NCBI GenBank assembly: GCA_036556985.1
Contig: DATBIK010000110.1
Span: 1 to 41,859 of the forward strand
Source of the DNA: JAPSGM01 sp036556985
Lineage (GTDB): Bacteria; Chloroflexota; Limnocylindria; QHBO01
DNA: 41,859 nucleotides
Reading direction: 5' to 3'
Shown: positions 33,962 through 41,795 of the stretch, in pieces
Position numbering within the stretch: the first letter of the stretch is position 1
How the letters are laid out: each line of letters begins with the position of its first letter
Translations under genes and position numbers: made by a program
The notes under the pieces: model-generated
Seen by the model: the letters and a program-made list of their open reading frames with translations, nothing else
What the model was told of the DNA's origin: nothing
Databases searched by the model: none

Positions 33962-34930
33962 ATGACCGAACCGATCAGCCCCGCGGCCCCGCCGCGCACC
34001 CACGCCTTCGTCTTCCCCGGCCAGGGGTCGCAGTACGTCGGCATGGGCGCCGCGCTGCTCGAGCGCTCGCCGGAGGCCGCCGCCATCATGGCCCGCGCCG
34101 ACGCCGCGCTCGGCTTCCCGCTGAGCCGGCTCATCGCCGAGGGGCCCGCCGACGAGCTCGACCAGACGGTCAACGCGCAGCCGGCCATCCTCGCCACCAG
34201 CGTGGCCTACCTCGAGGCCATTCGGGCCGAGGCGGCGCGCGCCGGGATCGAGCTGCGGCCGGTGATGATGGCCGGTCACTCGGCCGGGCAGTACGCCGCC
34301 GCCGTGGCCGCCGACGCCATCGACTTCGAAACCGCCATGCGCCTCGTCCACGAGCGCGGCAGGGTCATGCAGGAGCACGGCATCGACGGCGGCATGGGAG
34401 CGGTCATCGGCCTCACCGACGAGCAGGTCGACGAGATCGTGGTCGCCGCGCGCGAGCATGGTGAGATCGGGGTGGCGAACAAGAACGCCCCCGGCCAGAT
34501 CGTCCTGTCGGGCGTGATCCCGGCGCTCGTCTTCGCGCTCGAGATGAGCAAGACCGTCGGCGCCCGCAAGGCGGTGCAGCTCACCGTGAGCGTGGCAAGC
34601 CACTCCCCGCTCATGCGCCGCGCCCGGGACGAGTTCAGCCGCATCCTGGCCAAGGTTCCGTTCCGCGACCCGCAGGTGCCGATGCTCGGCAACGTCCACG
34701 CCAGCGTGATCCGGACCGCGGAGGCGCTCCGGCGGGAGCTCACAGAGCACCTCGTGCACGGCGTGCAGTGGACGAGCACGGTGCGCCACATGGCGGCCGA
34801 CGGCGTCACCGACTTCGTCGAGATCGGCCCGGGCCGCGTGCTCAGCGGCCTCATCCGCCGCATCGCGCCGGACGCGACCGTCCATCCCGTGGACAGCCCG
34901 GGGGCCGAGCGGATCTGGCTGCCCACGTGA
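33962..34930 (+). CDS. fabD: Malonyl-CoA:ACP transacylase
   Basis: FabD loads malonyl groups onto acyl carrier protein for fatty-acid elongation. The 322-residue protein shows the family motifs in order: FVFPGQGSQYVGMG at about 17-30, nucleophile S107 in MAGHSAGQYAA, NKNAPGQIVLSG at about 173-184, and catalytic H214 in VASHSPLM. FVEIGPGRVLSGLI closes the domain. ATG 33962 is chosen; the open frame continues upstream but only as a shadow of the M20 gene. No clear ribosome-binding site precedes it. The TGA overlaps the GTG of the first fabF, so the cluster is translationally coupled. Confidence 0.95.
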   Translation: MTEPISPAAPPRTHAFVFPGQGSQYVGMGAALLERSPEAAAIMARADAALGFPLSRLIAEGPADELDQTVNAQPAILATSVAYLEAIRAEAARAGIELRPVMMAGHSAGQYAAAVAADAIDFETAMRLVHERGRVMQEHGIDGGMGAVIGLTDEQVDEIVVAAREHGEIGVANKNAPGQIVLSGVIPALVFALEMSKTVGARKAVQLTVSVASHSPLMRRARDEFSRILAKVPFRDPQVPMLGNVHASVIRTAEALRRELTEHLVHGVQWTSTVRHMAADGVTDFVEIGPGRVLSGLIRRIAPDATVHPVDSPGAERIWLPT

Positions 34931-36222
34931 CAGGACGCCGCGCCGTCGTCACCGGCCTCGGCGTTGTCTCCCCGGTCGGCATCGGGGCCGATGTCGCCTG
35001 GGACGCGCTGGTCGGAGGCCGCTCCGGTATCGCCGAGATCACCCTGTTCGACGCCTCCGCCTACGACGTCCGCGTCGCCGGGGAGGTGAAGAACTTCACC
35101 GCCACCGACTACATGGATGGCAAGGACGCCCGTCGCCATGACCGCAACACGCACTTCGCGGTGGCGGCCAGCGGAGAGGCGCTGCGCCATGCCGGGCTGC
35201 TCGGGGCCGACGGCCGGCTCGATCCCGGCCAGGCCGATGGCGATCGGTTCGGGATGGTGTTCGGCACCGGCATCGGCGGCATCGGCATGATCAGCGACGG
35301 GCTGAAGACACTGATGGAGCGCGGCCCGGACCGCATCTCGCCGTTCCTGCTGCCGCACATGCTGCCGGACAGCGCGTCGGGCATGGTCGCCATCCAGTAC
35401 GGGCTGCGCGGCCACAACCTGGCGGTGGTCAGCGCCTGCGCAACGGGCGGCCATGCGGTCGGCGAGGCGATGGAGGCGATCGTCCGCGGCCAGGCGGACC
35501 TCATGCTCGGAGCCGGGACCGAGGCGGTGATCGTGCCGCTCGGCATGGCCGGCTTCAGCCAGATGAAGGCCCTCGGCACGCCGATCGACCCGGACAGCGG
35601 CGACTACAACCCGGCCATCGCCAGCCGTCCGTTCGACGCCACCCGCAACGGGTTCGTGGTGGCGGAGGGGTCGGCGGTCCTCGTCCTCGAGGAGCTGGAG
35701 CATGCGCGCGCCCGTGGCGTGACCCCGCTGGCAGAGGTCATCGGCTACGGATCCAGCGCGGATGCCTTCCACATGGCCGCTCCCGCGGAGCGGGGCGAGG
35801 GCAACCAGCGCGCCATGCGCGCCGCGCTGGCGCGCGCCGGCATCGGCCCGGCCGACGTCGACTACATCAACGCCCACGGCACGAGCACGCCGCTGAACGA
35901 CAAGTACGAGTCGGTCGCCATCGAGGAGGTCTTTGGCGAGCACGCACGACGGCTGGCGATCAGCTCCACGAAGAGCATGACGGGCCACATGATGGGCGCG
36001 GCCGGCGCATTCGAGGCCTTCGCCTGCGTGAAGGCGGTCCAGACCGGCTGCCTGCCGCCGACGATCAACTACCGCCACCCCGATCCCGAGCTGACGCTCG
36101 ACTACGTGCCGAACGAAGCGCGCCAGACGCGGGCTCGCGTGGCCCTCTCGAACTCGATGGGCCTCGGCGGCCACAACAGCACGGTCATCATCCGCCGCTG
36201 GGACGACGGGGAGGCCGCGTGA
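34927..36222 (+). CDS. fabF: Beta-ketoacyl-ACP synthase II, first copy
   Basis: FabF condenses malonyl-ACP with acyl-ACP in chain elongation. The 431-residue protein has the full catalytic set: nucleophile C171 in VSACATGGHAVGE, H317 in INAHGTSTPLND, K349 in STKSMTGH and H354. The N-terminal ending of the glycine loop, VVTGLGVVSPVGIG, and the C-terminal NSMGLGGHNSTVI are typical. GTG 34927 overlaps the fabD TGA (GTGA). Differences from the second copy, such as DSASGMVAIQYGLRG near the pocket and a Met-rich KSMTGHMMGAAG, may alter chain-length preference. Both copies being intact rules out a chain-length-factor type pseudo-synthase. Confidence 0.94.
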   Translation: MTGRRAVVTGLGVVSPVGIGADVAWDALVGGRSGIAEITLFDASAYDVRVAGEVKNFTATDYMDGKDARRHDRNTHFAVAASGEALRHAGLLGADGRLDPGQADGDRFGMVFGTGIGGIGMISDGLKTLMERGPDRISPFLLPHMLPDSASGMVAIQYGLRGHNLAVVSACATGGHAVGEAMEAIVRGQADLMLGAGTEAVIVPLGMAGFSQMKALGTPIDPDSGDYNPAIASRPFDATRNGFVVAEGSAVLVLEELEHARARGVTPLAEVIGYGSSADAFHMAAPAERGEGNQRAMRAALARAGIGPADVDYINAHGTSTPLNDKYESVAIEEVFGEHARRLAISSTKSMTGHMMGAAGAFEAFACVKAVQTGCLPPTINYRHPDPELTLDYVPNEARQTRARVALSNSMGLGGHNSTVIIRRWDDGEAA

Positions 36223-37472
36223 GCCGCGACCCGGGACGCCGGGCGGTCGTGACCGGCATGGGCGCGGTGACGCCCATCGGCAACACCGCGGCAGACTACT
36301 GGGCCAACCTCGTGGCAGGGGTCAGCGGCGTGGCCCGCATCGCCGGCTACGACCCGACCGGCGAGGAGGTCCAGATCGCGGCCGAGGTGAAGGGCTTCGA
36401 CCCGCGCGACTACATGGACTTCAAGGCCGCCCGCCGCATGGCCCGCTTCACCCAGCTTGCCGTGGCGGCCGCGAACCAGGCGATCGCCGACTCGGGCCTC
36501 CAGATCACCGATGCCAACCGCAACGAGATCGCGGTCGTGGTGAACACCGGCGGGGGCGGGCTCGACGAGGTGGCGGCAGGCCACCAGACCTTCCTCGAAC
36601 GCGGCGGCCAGCGGGTGAGCCCGTTCATGGTGCCGATGCTGTCGCCGTCGATGGCCGCCTGCCAGGTCAGCATCCAGAACAACCTGCGCGGCCCGGTGGT
36701 GGCCAGCGTGGCGGCCTGCGCGTCGGGCGTGCAGGCGTTCATCGAGGCGCAGCGCATGATCGAGCACGGCGACGCCGACGTCGTCATCGCCGGCGGCACG
36801 GAAAGCACGATGATGCCTGTCGCCTTCGCCGCGCTGGCGAACATGGGCGCCCTCTCGAAACGGAACGACGAACCGACGAAGGCCTCGCGCCCGTTCGACG
36901 CGAATCGCGACGGCTTCGTCTTCGGCGAGGCGGCGGGGACCATGGTCGTCGAGTCGGCCGAGCACGCCGCGAGCCGCGGGGCGTCGATCGTGGCCGAGAT
37001 CGCCGGCGGGGCGCTCACCGGCGACGCCTTCCACATCTCCGCCCCGGAGCCGTCGGGCGACGGGGCCGCGCGGGCCATGACCCGTGCGCTGCGGGACGCG
37101 CACGTGCAGCCCGAGGAGGTCGACTATGTCGTGGCCCACGGCACCTCCACGCCGCTGAACGACGCCACCGAGACGCGCGCCATCCGCGCCGCGTTCGGCG
37201 ATCATGCCTATCGGCTGGCGGTGAGCAGCAACAAGAGCATGATCGGGCACACCCTGGGCGCCGCCGGGGCCATGTCGGCCATCGCCGCCGTCCTCGCCAT
37301 CCGCGACGGCATCATGCCGCCCACCATCAACTACGAGACGCCGGACCCCGACTGTGACCTCGACTACGTCCCGAACGAGGCGCGCCACGCGCCGGTGAAC
37401 GTGGCGATCATCAACGGCTTCGGCTTCGGCGGCCAGAACGCGGTCACCGTCTTCCGGCGCTTCGTGGACTGA
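36219..37472 (+). CDS. fabF: Beta-ketoacyl-ACP synthase II, second copy
   Basis: The 417-residue paralogue of the preceding protein also keeps every catalytic residue: C167 in VAACASGVQAF, H307 in VAHGTSTPLND, K339 in SSNKSMIGH and H344. It starts with GTG 36219, overlapping the first fabF stop as GTGA, and closes the fabD-fabF-fabF operon. Its gatekeeper region (GFGFGGQNAVTVF) and the AGG...TMMPVAFAAL pocket segment differ from copy one. Tandem KAS II genes may divide work by chain length or branching. No acpP, fabG or fabH lies within the window. Confidence 0.94.
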   Translation: MSRDPGRRAVVTGMGAVTPIGNTAADYWANLVAGVSGVARIAGYDPTGEEVQIAAEVKGFDPRDYMDFKAARRMARFTQLAVAAANQAIADSGLQITDANRNEIAVVVNTGGGGLDEVAAGHQTFLERGGQRVSPFMVPMLSPSMAACQVSIQNNLRGPVVASVAACASGVQAFIEAQRMIEHGDADVVIAGGTESTMMPVAFAALANMGALSKRNDEPTKASRPFDANRDGFVFGEAAGTMVVESAEHAASRGASIVAEIAGGALTGDAFHISAPEPSGDGAARAMTRALRDAHVQPEEVDYVVAHGTSTPLNDATETRAIRAAFGDHAYRLAVSSNKSMIGHTLGAAGAMSAIAAVLAIRDGIMPPTINYETPDPDCDLDYVPNEARHAPVNVAIINGFGFGGQNAVTVFRRFVD

Positions 37473-37558
37473 CGCCGGCTCGGACGCGTCCCTTTCGACC
37501 GGCGGTACGGTCCATGGGGCGGACCATCGGCCCCGCTGCGGGCGGATCCGTGCAGACC

Positions 37559-37564
37559 TAGCAT
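37559..37564 (+). promoter_or_regulatory. -10 box TAGCAT before the nine-codon leader ORF
   Basis: TAGCAT ends exactly six bases before the ATG at 37571. The same hexamer with the same or nearly the same spacing occurs before the genes at 2109 and 16653, which suggests that transcription starts at this ATG and not at the membrane-protein ATG 26 bases further on. Confidence 0.45.
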
Positions 37565-37570
37565 GTTGCC

Positions 37571-37600
37571 ATGGTGCTCGCTGCCCGCAGGCACCGATGA
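37571..37600 (+). CDS. Nine-codon leader ORF overlapping the next start
   Basis: The ORF reads MVLAARRHR and its TGA overlaps the ATG of the downstream membrane-protein gene as ATGA. A TAGCAT box places the likely transcription start on its first codon. It could act as a leaderless entry point that feeds ribosomes to the membrane-protein gene by termination-reinitiation. The three Arg/His codons at the end are notable, but nothing shows that the peptide itself has a function. Confidence 0.4.
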   Translation: MVLAARRHR

Positions 37601-38079
37601 CGAGCGTCATCGGGCTGCGCCTCGCTTACCGCGGCTTCGTGACCGGCCTCGCCGCCGGGTACGTATGGATCGCCACGGCCATGGGCCTGGCCGCGCTGCT
37701 CCACGGCGACCCGCTCGCACCGCTGCGACCCCTTGCCACGCTGGTGCTGCCGGCCGCCGGCGGGTCCGCTTCGATCTCGTTCGTGCTCGGCTTCGGGCTC
37801 GTCCAGCTGGCCGCCGCGACCGTGGGAATGTGCTTCAGCTACTTCTTCGGCCGCTTCTTCACCGCGCGACCCACGCTCGCCGCGGCCGCTCCCTGCTTCG
37901 CGCTGCTGGCCTGGGCCCTGTTCGCCGCCGGTGCCGGCTGGCGTTCCGGGGACACCGACCTCGGCATCGCGGCGGCGCCGGTGCTGGCGACCCTCGTCTA
38001 CGGGCTGCTGTTGGGCGCGGGTCTGCCGGTCCGCGGCGAGGTGCTCCGCGACACTCAGGCCGGGTCGCCCTCGACGTAG
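37597..38079 (+). CDS. Small four-helix membrane protein of unknown function
   Basis: The 160-residue protein has about four hydrophobic helices (FVTGLAAGYVWIATAMGLAA, SISFVLGFGLVQLAAATVG, TLAAAAPCFALLAWALFAAG, LGIAAAPVLATLVYGLLLGAG) and short polar ends. No family is recognised. ATG 37597 overlaps the stop of the nine-codon leader ORF. Its 3' end overlaps the opposing Nudix gene by 25 bases, an unusual convergent overlap. Codon use looks like its neighbours, with third positions rich in G/C, which supports a real gene. Confidence 0.62.
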   Translation: MTSVIGLRLAYRGFVTGLAAGYVWIATAMGLAALLHGDPLAPLRPLATLVLPAAGGSASISFVLGFGLVQLAAATVGMCFSYFFGRFFTARPTLAAAAPCFALLAWALFAAGAGWRSGDTDLGIAAAPVLATLVYGLLLGAGLPVRGEVLRDTQAGSPST

Positions 38080-38645
38080 AGCTCCGGCACGTGGCGCGGG
38101 CCGCGGCCGGGCAGCGACGCAACCCAGTCGCGCAGCGCGCTGTCGGCGGTGGTGAACGCGAGCTCGTGCCAGGGGATGTCGTCCGGGGCGAAGTCGCGCA
38201 CCTCGCTCGTCTCCACGCCGGGCAGCGCCTCACCGCCCACCACGTTCGCCTCGAAGATGAGCGTCACGACCCCCACCGACGGCCGCGAGTAGGCGCCGAT
38301 CAGCCGCCCCACTTCGACGCGTAGCAGCGTCTCCTCCTCCGTCTCGCGGCGGGCGCCCTCCTGCGCCGACTCGCCAAGCTCCAGGAATCCGCCGGGATAG
38401 GTCCACAGTCCGGCCCCCGGCTCGATCGAGCGGCGGGCCAGGAAGACGCGCCCCCCGCGGATCGGCAACGTGCCGACCACGAGCCGCGGGTTCTGCCACG
38501 TGACGTGGCCGCGGGGGCAGACGAGCCGAGGCCGGTGGTCGGCCTCCAGCAGGCGCTCCTCGACCGGCTCGCCGCAGGCCGGGCAGAAGGACGGCTCCTC
38601 GCCCATCGTGATCTGCCAGGTGTCACGGGCGTCGCGCTGCGGCAT
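38055..38645 (-). CDS. Zinc-ribbon Nudix hydrolase
   Basis: Nudix enzymes hydrolyse a nucleoside diphosphate linked to another group. The 196-residue protein opens with a zinc ribbon (C21, C24, C43, H47: CPACG and CPRGH), as in NADH-pyrophosphatase-type proteins. The Nudix box follows at about residues 85-105: GGFLELGE then REtEEE-type RRETEEETLL. The FLARRSIEPGAGLWTYPGG stretch before it is typical. NudC-like NADH or deNADing activity is possible, but the enzyme is shorter than NudC. ATG 38645 is chosen because a TACCAT -10-like box ends six bases upstream; the ATG at 38654 lies within that box. Confidence 0.85.
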   Translation of the reverse strand: MPQRDARDTWQITMGEEPSFCPACGEPVEERLLEADHRPRLVCPRGHVTWQNPRLVVGTLPIRGGRVFLARRSIEPGAGLWTYPGGFLELGESAQEGARRETEEETLLRVEVGRLIGAYSRPSVGVVTLIFEANVVGGEALPGVETSEVRDFAPDDIPWHELAFTTADSALRDWVASLPGRGPRHVPELYVEGDPA

Positions 38646-38651
38646 GCCCGG

Positions 38652-38657
38652 CATGGT
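38652..38657 (-). promoter_or_regulatory. -10 box TACCAT for the Nudix gene
   Basis: On the minus strand TACCAT ends six bases before the ATG at 38645, with no Shine-Dalgarno sequence, in keeping with a leaderless transcript. The divergent MFS gene instead has a leader and a GAGAGAGG ribosome-binding site. Confidence 0.4.
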
Positions 38658-38703
38658 AGCCCGCCGCGTCGCAAATCCGACTTTCGGCTGCGCGGCCGGG
38701 TGG

Positions 38704-38709
38704 CACAAT
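38704..38709 (+). promoter_or_regulatory. -10 box CACAAT for the MFS-cNMP gene
   Basis: CACAAT ends 29 bases before the ATG at 38739, leaving space for a short leader that holds GAGAGAGG. The -35 region is unclear. The gene therefore looks conventionally led, unlike its divergent neighbour. Confidence 0.3.
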
Positions 38710-38738
38710 GCGCCGCAACCCGAGCGCCCGGAGAGAGG

Positions 38739-40586
38739 ATGACCGCCGCCGCTCCGACCCAGCCCGCGCCGCAGCCCTCCCCCTTCGCCGTCTTCCGCAA
38801 CGCGAACTTCACGTACCTGTGGAGCGCGCAGCTCATCTCGACCATCGGGGACGCGCTGACCTCGCTGGCGGCCGGCATCCTCGTCTACCAGATCACCGAT
38901 TCGGTGGCCGCGGTCGGCCTCATCCTCATGGCCTCCGCGGCCCCCACCCTCCTGTTCGGCCTCGTGGCCGGCGTGGTGGTGGACCGATACGACCGCAAGA
39001 CGATCATGATCGTCACCTGCCTGGTGCGGGCCGGGCTCGTCGCCCTCATCCCGATCATGGTCGTGCCGGACGAGAACATCTTCTGGCTCTACGTCCTCGT
39101 CCTCGCCTCCGCCTCGCTCCAGCAGTTCTTCGACCCGGCCAACGACAGCGTCTTCCCGGACATCGCCAGCGACGAGGAGCTCGGCGCGGCGAACTCGCTG
39201 ATGGCCATCGCCCAGTTCGGCTCGACGGCCATCGGCTTCGCGCTGGCGGGGCTCATCACCGCCCAGTTCTCCATCGAGTGGGCCTTCTACCTGGACGCGG
39301 CGACGTTTGTGATCACGGCCCTGCTCATCGGGCTCGTGAAGGTGCCCAAGCTCGTCGTCGATGAGCTGTCGACCATCGGCGAGGTCTTCCGCAACATCGG
39401 CTTCGGCGCCGGCTTCATCTGGAAGGTGCCGATCCTGCGCTCGATGCTCCTCCTGCGCGTGCCGATCATGCTCATCTTCGGGCTGCAGAACGTGCTGCTC
39501 CTGCCGTTCGCCATCGAGGTGCTGGGCGCCGGCGAGTTCGAGTACGGCATCCAGGAGGGAGTGACGTCGGTCGGCTTCGTCGTCGGCAGCCTGCTGATGG
39601 CCACGTACGCCGATCGCCTGCGCGAGGGCACCTGGCTGGTGCTCAGCTTCCTGGGCATGGGCGTCGCGGGGCTGCTGTATGCCCTCTCGACGAACATCTG
39701 GGTGGCCATCGGACTCATCGGCTTCAGCGGCGTCCTGAACGCGCCGTCGTTCGTCGCGGGGCGCCTCATCAACCAGCGCAACACCCCGCGCGAGGCGCGC
39801 GGCCGCGTGTTCAGCACGTCGTACGTCATCCGCGACGTCATCTACATCCTGGGGATGGCGGTGGCGGGCCTGGCCGACATCATCGACGTTCGGATCCTGT
39901 TCGGCGTGAGCTCGGTGGCGCTGATTGGTGCCTCGCTGGTGGGCGCGGTCATGCCGGGCATCGGCCAACCTGCCGCCGAGTGGCGTCGCACGATCACCCT
40001 GCTGCGCACCGCCCCACGCGCGGCGCTCGGCGCGGTCCGCTCCCCGACCCTCGAGGACCTCGAGGCGCTGGGCCGATACATCCCGGCCCTGGCCGGCATG
40101 CCGCAGCGCGATCGCGACGCCCTCATGACCCAGGGGCGTGTCGTGGAGGCCGAGGCCGGCACCGCCATCACGCGCGCCGGCGAGACGGGCGACAACGCCT
40201 ACTTCGTCCTCTCCGGGCGGGCGGTTGCCGGCTCGACGAGCGGCGAGGGACGCTACCGATCCCTGTCCGCCATGACCGCCGGCGACGTGTTCGGCGAGAT
40301 CGCCGCGCTCACCGGCAGCCCGCGCACCGCCGACGTCGTGGCCGAGGAGGACACGGCCCTGCTCGAGGTCTCGGCCGACACGCTGCGCCGGCTGATGGCC
40401 ATCCCCGCCTTCAGCAGCCTCGTGCTCGGCAAGATGCAGGAGCGGCTGGCGCGATCGACGAGCATCGACGACCTGCCGCGCTTCGGCGGCATCGACCAGG
40501 CCGCGCTGCGGGAGCTCCGCCGCGAGTCCACGGCGGAATCGTCGGGCCCGCCGGCGCCGGAGATCGCGGAGCACCAGGGCGGCTGA
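38739..40586 (+). CDS. MFS transporter fused to a cyclic-nucleotide-binding domain
   Basis: The 615-residue protein has an MFS part at residues 15-420, with ten to twelve helices and the loop motif GVVVDRYDRKTIMI, a form of the family's D-R-x-G-R-K/R. After a linker with a short helix (LEDLEALGRYIPALAGMP), a cyclic-nucleotide-binding domain covers about 450-575. Its phosphate-binding cassette, FGEIAALTGSPRTADVV with E520 and R529, keeps the Glu and Arg that contact the nucleotide in CAP-type domains. Binding of cAMP or cGMP is therefore plausible. The cargo is unknown. GAGAGAGG precedes the ATG at 38739. Confidence 0.88.
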   Translation: MTAAAPTQPAPQPSPFAVFRNANFTYLWSAQLISTIGDALTSLAAGILVYQITDSVAAVGLILMASAAPTLLFGLVAGVVVDRYDRKTIMIVTCLVRAGLVALIPIMVVPDENIFWLYVLVLASASLQQFFDPANDSVFPDIASDEELGAANSLMAIAQFGSTAIGFALAGLITAQFSIEWAFYLDAATFVITALLIGLVKVPKLVVDELSTIGEVFRNIGFGAGFIWKVPILRSMLLLRVPIMLIFGLQNVLLLPFAIEVLGAGEFEYGIQEGVTSVGFVVGSLLMATYADRLREGTWLVLSFLGMGVAGLLYALSTNIWVAIGLIGFSGVLNAPSFVAGRLINQRNTPREARGRVFSTSYVIRDVIYILGMAVAGLADIIDVRILFGVSSVALIGASLVGAVMPGIGQPAAEWRRTITLLRTAPRAALGAVRSPTLEDLEALGRYIPALAGMPQRDRDALMTQGRVVEAEAGTAITRAGETGDNAYFVLSGRAVAGSTSGEGRYRSLSAMTAGDVFGEIAALTGSPRTADVVAEEDTALLEVSADTLRRLMAIPAFSSLVLGKMQERLARSTSIDDLPRFGGIDQAALRELRRESTAESSGPPAPEIAEHQGG

Positions 40587-40685
40587 GCTCCGGCGGCTGA
40601 CGGTCGTCCGCGAACCCGACCGACGACGTAGCCGCTACGATGCCACGCGACATTCCGAGGTTCATTCCGCCGTGTGCTCCGCCGT

Positions 40686-41795
40686 ATGACGCTCCAGGTC
40701 ACGACGATCGATCCCGCCAGCGACCCGCGGTGGGACGATTTCGTCGCCGAGCACCCTGCCGGCGAGATCTACCACTGCTCCGGTTGGCTGCAGGCGCTGC
40801 GGGAGGAGTACGACCGGCCGCTCGCGGCGTTTGTGTGCGAGTCGGAAGGAGGGAAGGTCGAGGGGGTCCTCCCGGCGATTCGGACGCGCGGGCTGCCGTT
40901 CGGGATCGCGGGGAAGGCTGCTGCCGGTCGGCTCAGCTCCCTGCCGCGGACGCCTGTGGCCGGTCCGATCGCCAGCTCACCCGAGTCGCTCCGGCGGCTG
41001 GCACAGGCGGCTACGGATCACGGACGCGAACTCGGCGTTCGCGTGCAGCTGAAGCTGCGGCACGCCGACCTTGATGGCACGGTCGCCGGCCTCGAGGGCC
41101 GGCCGTGGCGGCCGAGCTACACGGTGCGTCTTCCGGATCACGCGGAGAAGCTCCGGTTCGGGGACGCCAGGCACAACGCCACCATCCGACGAGCCATCCG
41201 CAAAGCCGAGCGGGAGGGCGTACAGGTCGAGGAGGCCACGTCGGAGGGCGAGCTGAAGGCGTGGTATCGCCTCTACCTGGATGTCTGTCGCTGGCGGGCT
41301 CAGCCAGCGCGACCCTATCGCTTCTTCGCCGGCCTCTGGCGTCATCTGCGGCCCGCCGGCCGCATGACGCTGCTCCTGGCGCGTCGCGCCGAAGGAACCC
41401 GACGGGTCCTCGTGGCCGGCAACATCGTGTTGCTCTTCGGCGGGACCGCCACCTACGCCTTCAACGGCCGCAGGCGCGACGCCCTCGGATCCCGACCGAA
41501 CGACCTGCTGCATTGGGACGCGATGCAGCGCGCGATCGCCCTGGGCTATGCGCGGTACGACATGGGGGAGGTCGACGCCGAGAACGATGGGCTCGCGCGC
41601 TACAAGGCCAAGTGGGGAGCCGAGGTCGAACATACGATGCGCTACTACGCGCCACCGCTTGAGGAGACAGAATCAGCGACATACGAGACCGGTTGGCCAG
41701 CTCGAACACTGAAACGCTCGCTTCTCGTCGCGTGGAAGCGCGTCCCGCTCGCGCTCACCGAGTTCGCCGGCGAGCAGGTCTATCGGTACTTGTGA
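40686..41795 (+). CDS. FemAB/GNAT-fold acyltransferase-like protein, second copy
   Basis: The 369-residue protein is a distant paralogue of the gene at 15473. Shared features are the N-terminal DPRWDDFV...YHCSGWLQAL region, HNATIRRAIRKAEREGV in the middle, RPNDLLHWDAMQRAIALGYARYDMGE in the GNAT half, and the EQVYRYL end. The family transfers amino acids or acyl groups to peptidoglycan or glycans. The ATG at 40686 is used; a GTG 12 bases earlier in frame is possible. A TACGAT -10-like box at 40636-40641 would give a leader of about 38 bases. The gene ends 64 bases from the window edge. Confidence 0.78.
   Translation: MTLQVTTIDPASDPRWDDFVAEHPAGEIYHCSGWLQALREEYDRPLAAFVCESEGGKVEGVLPAIRTRGLPFGIAGKAAAGRLSSLPRTPVAGPIASSPESLRRLAQAATDHGRELGVRVQLKLRHADLDGTVAGLEGRPWRPSYTVRLPDHAEKLRFGDARHNATIRRAIRKAEREGVQVEEATSEGELKAWYRLYLDVCRWRAQPARPYRFFAGLWRHLRPAGRMTLLLARRAEGTRRVLVAGNIVLLFGGTATYAFNGRRRDALGSRPNDLLHWDAMQRAIALGYARYDMGEVDAENDGLARYKAKWGAEVEHTMRYYAPPLEETESATYETGWPARTLKRSLLVAWKRVPLALTEFAGEQVYRYL

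Noticed and set aside
34276..36174. A 632-residue minus-strand frame opposite fabD and fabF
   Set aside because: It is a compositional shadow of two enzymes with complete catalytic motifs.
38055..40574. An 839-residue minus-strand frame opposite the MFS-cNMP gene
   Set aside because: Only its C-terminal part is real (the Nudix gene). The rest is Asp/Glu/His-rich shadow of the opposing transporter gene.
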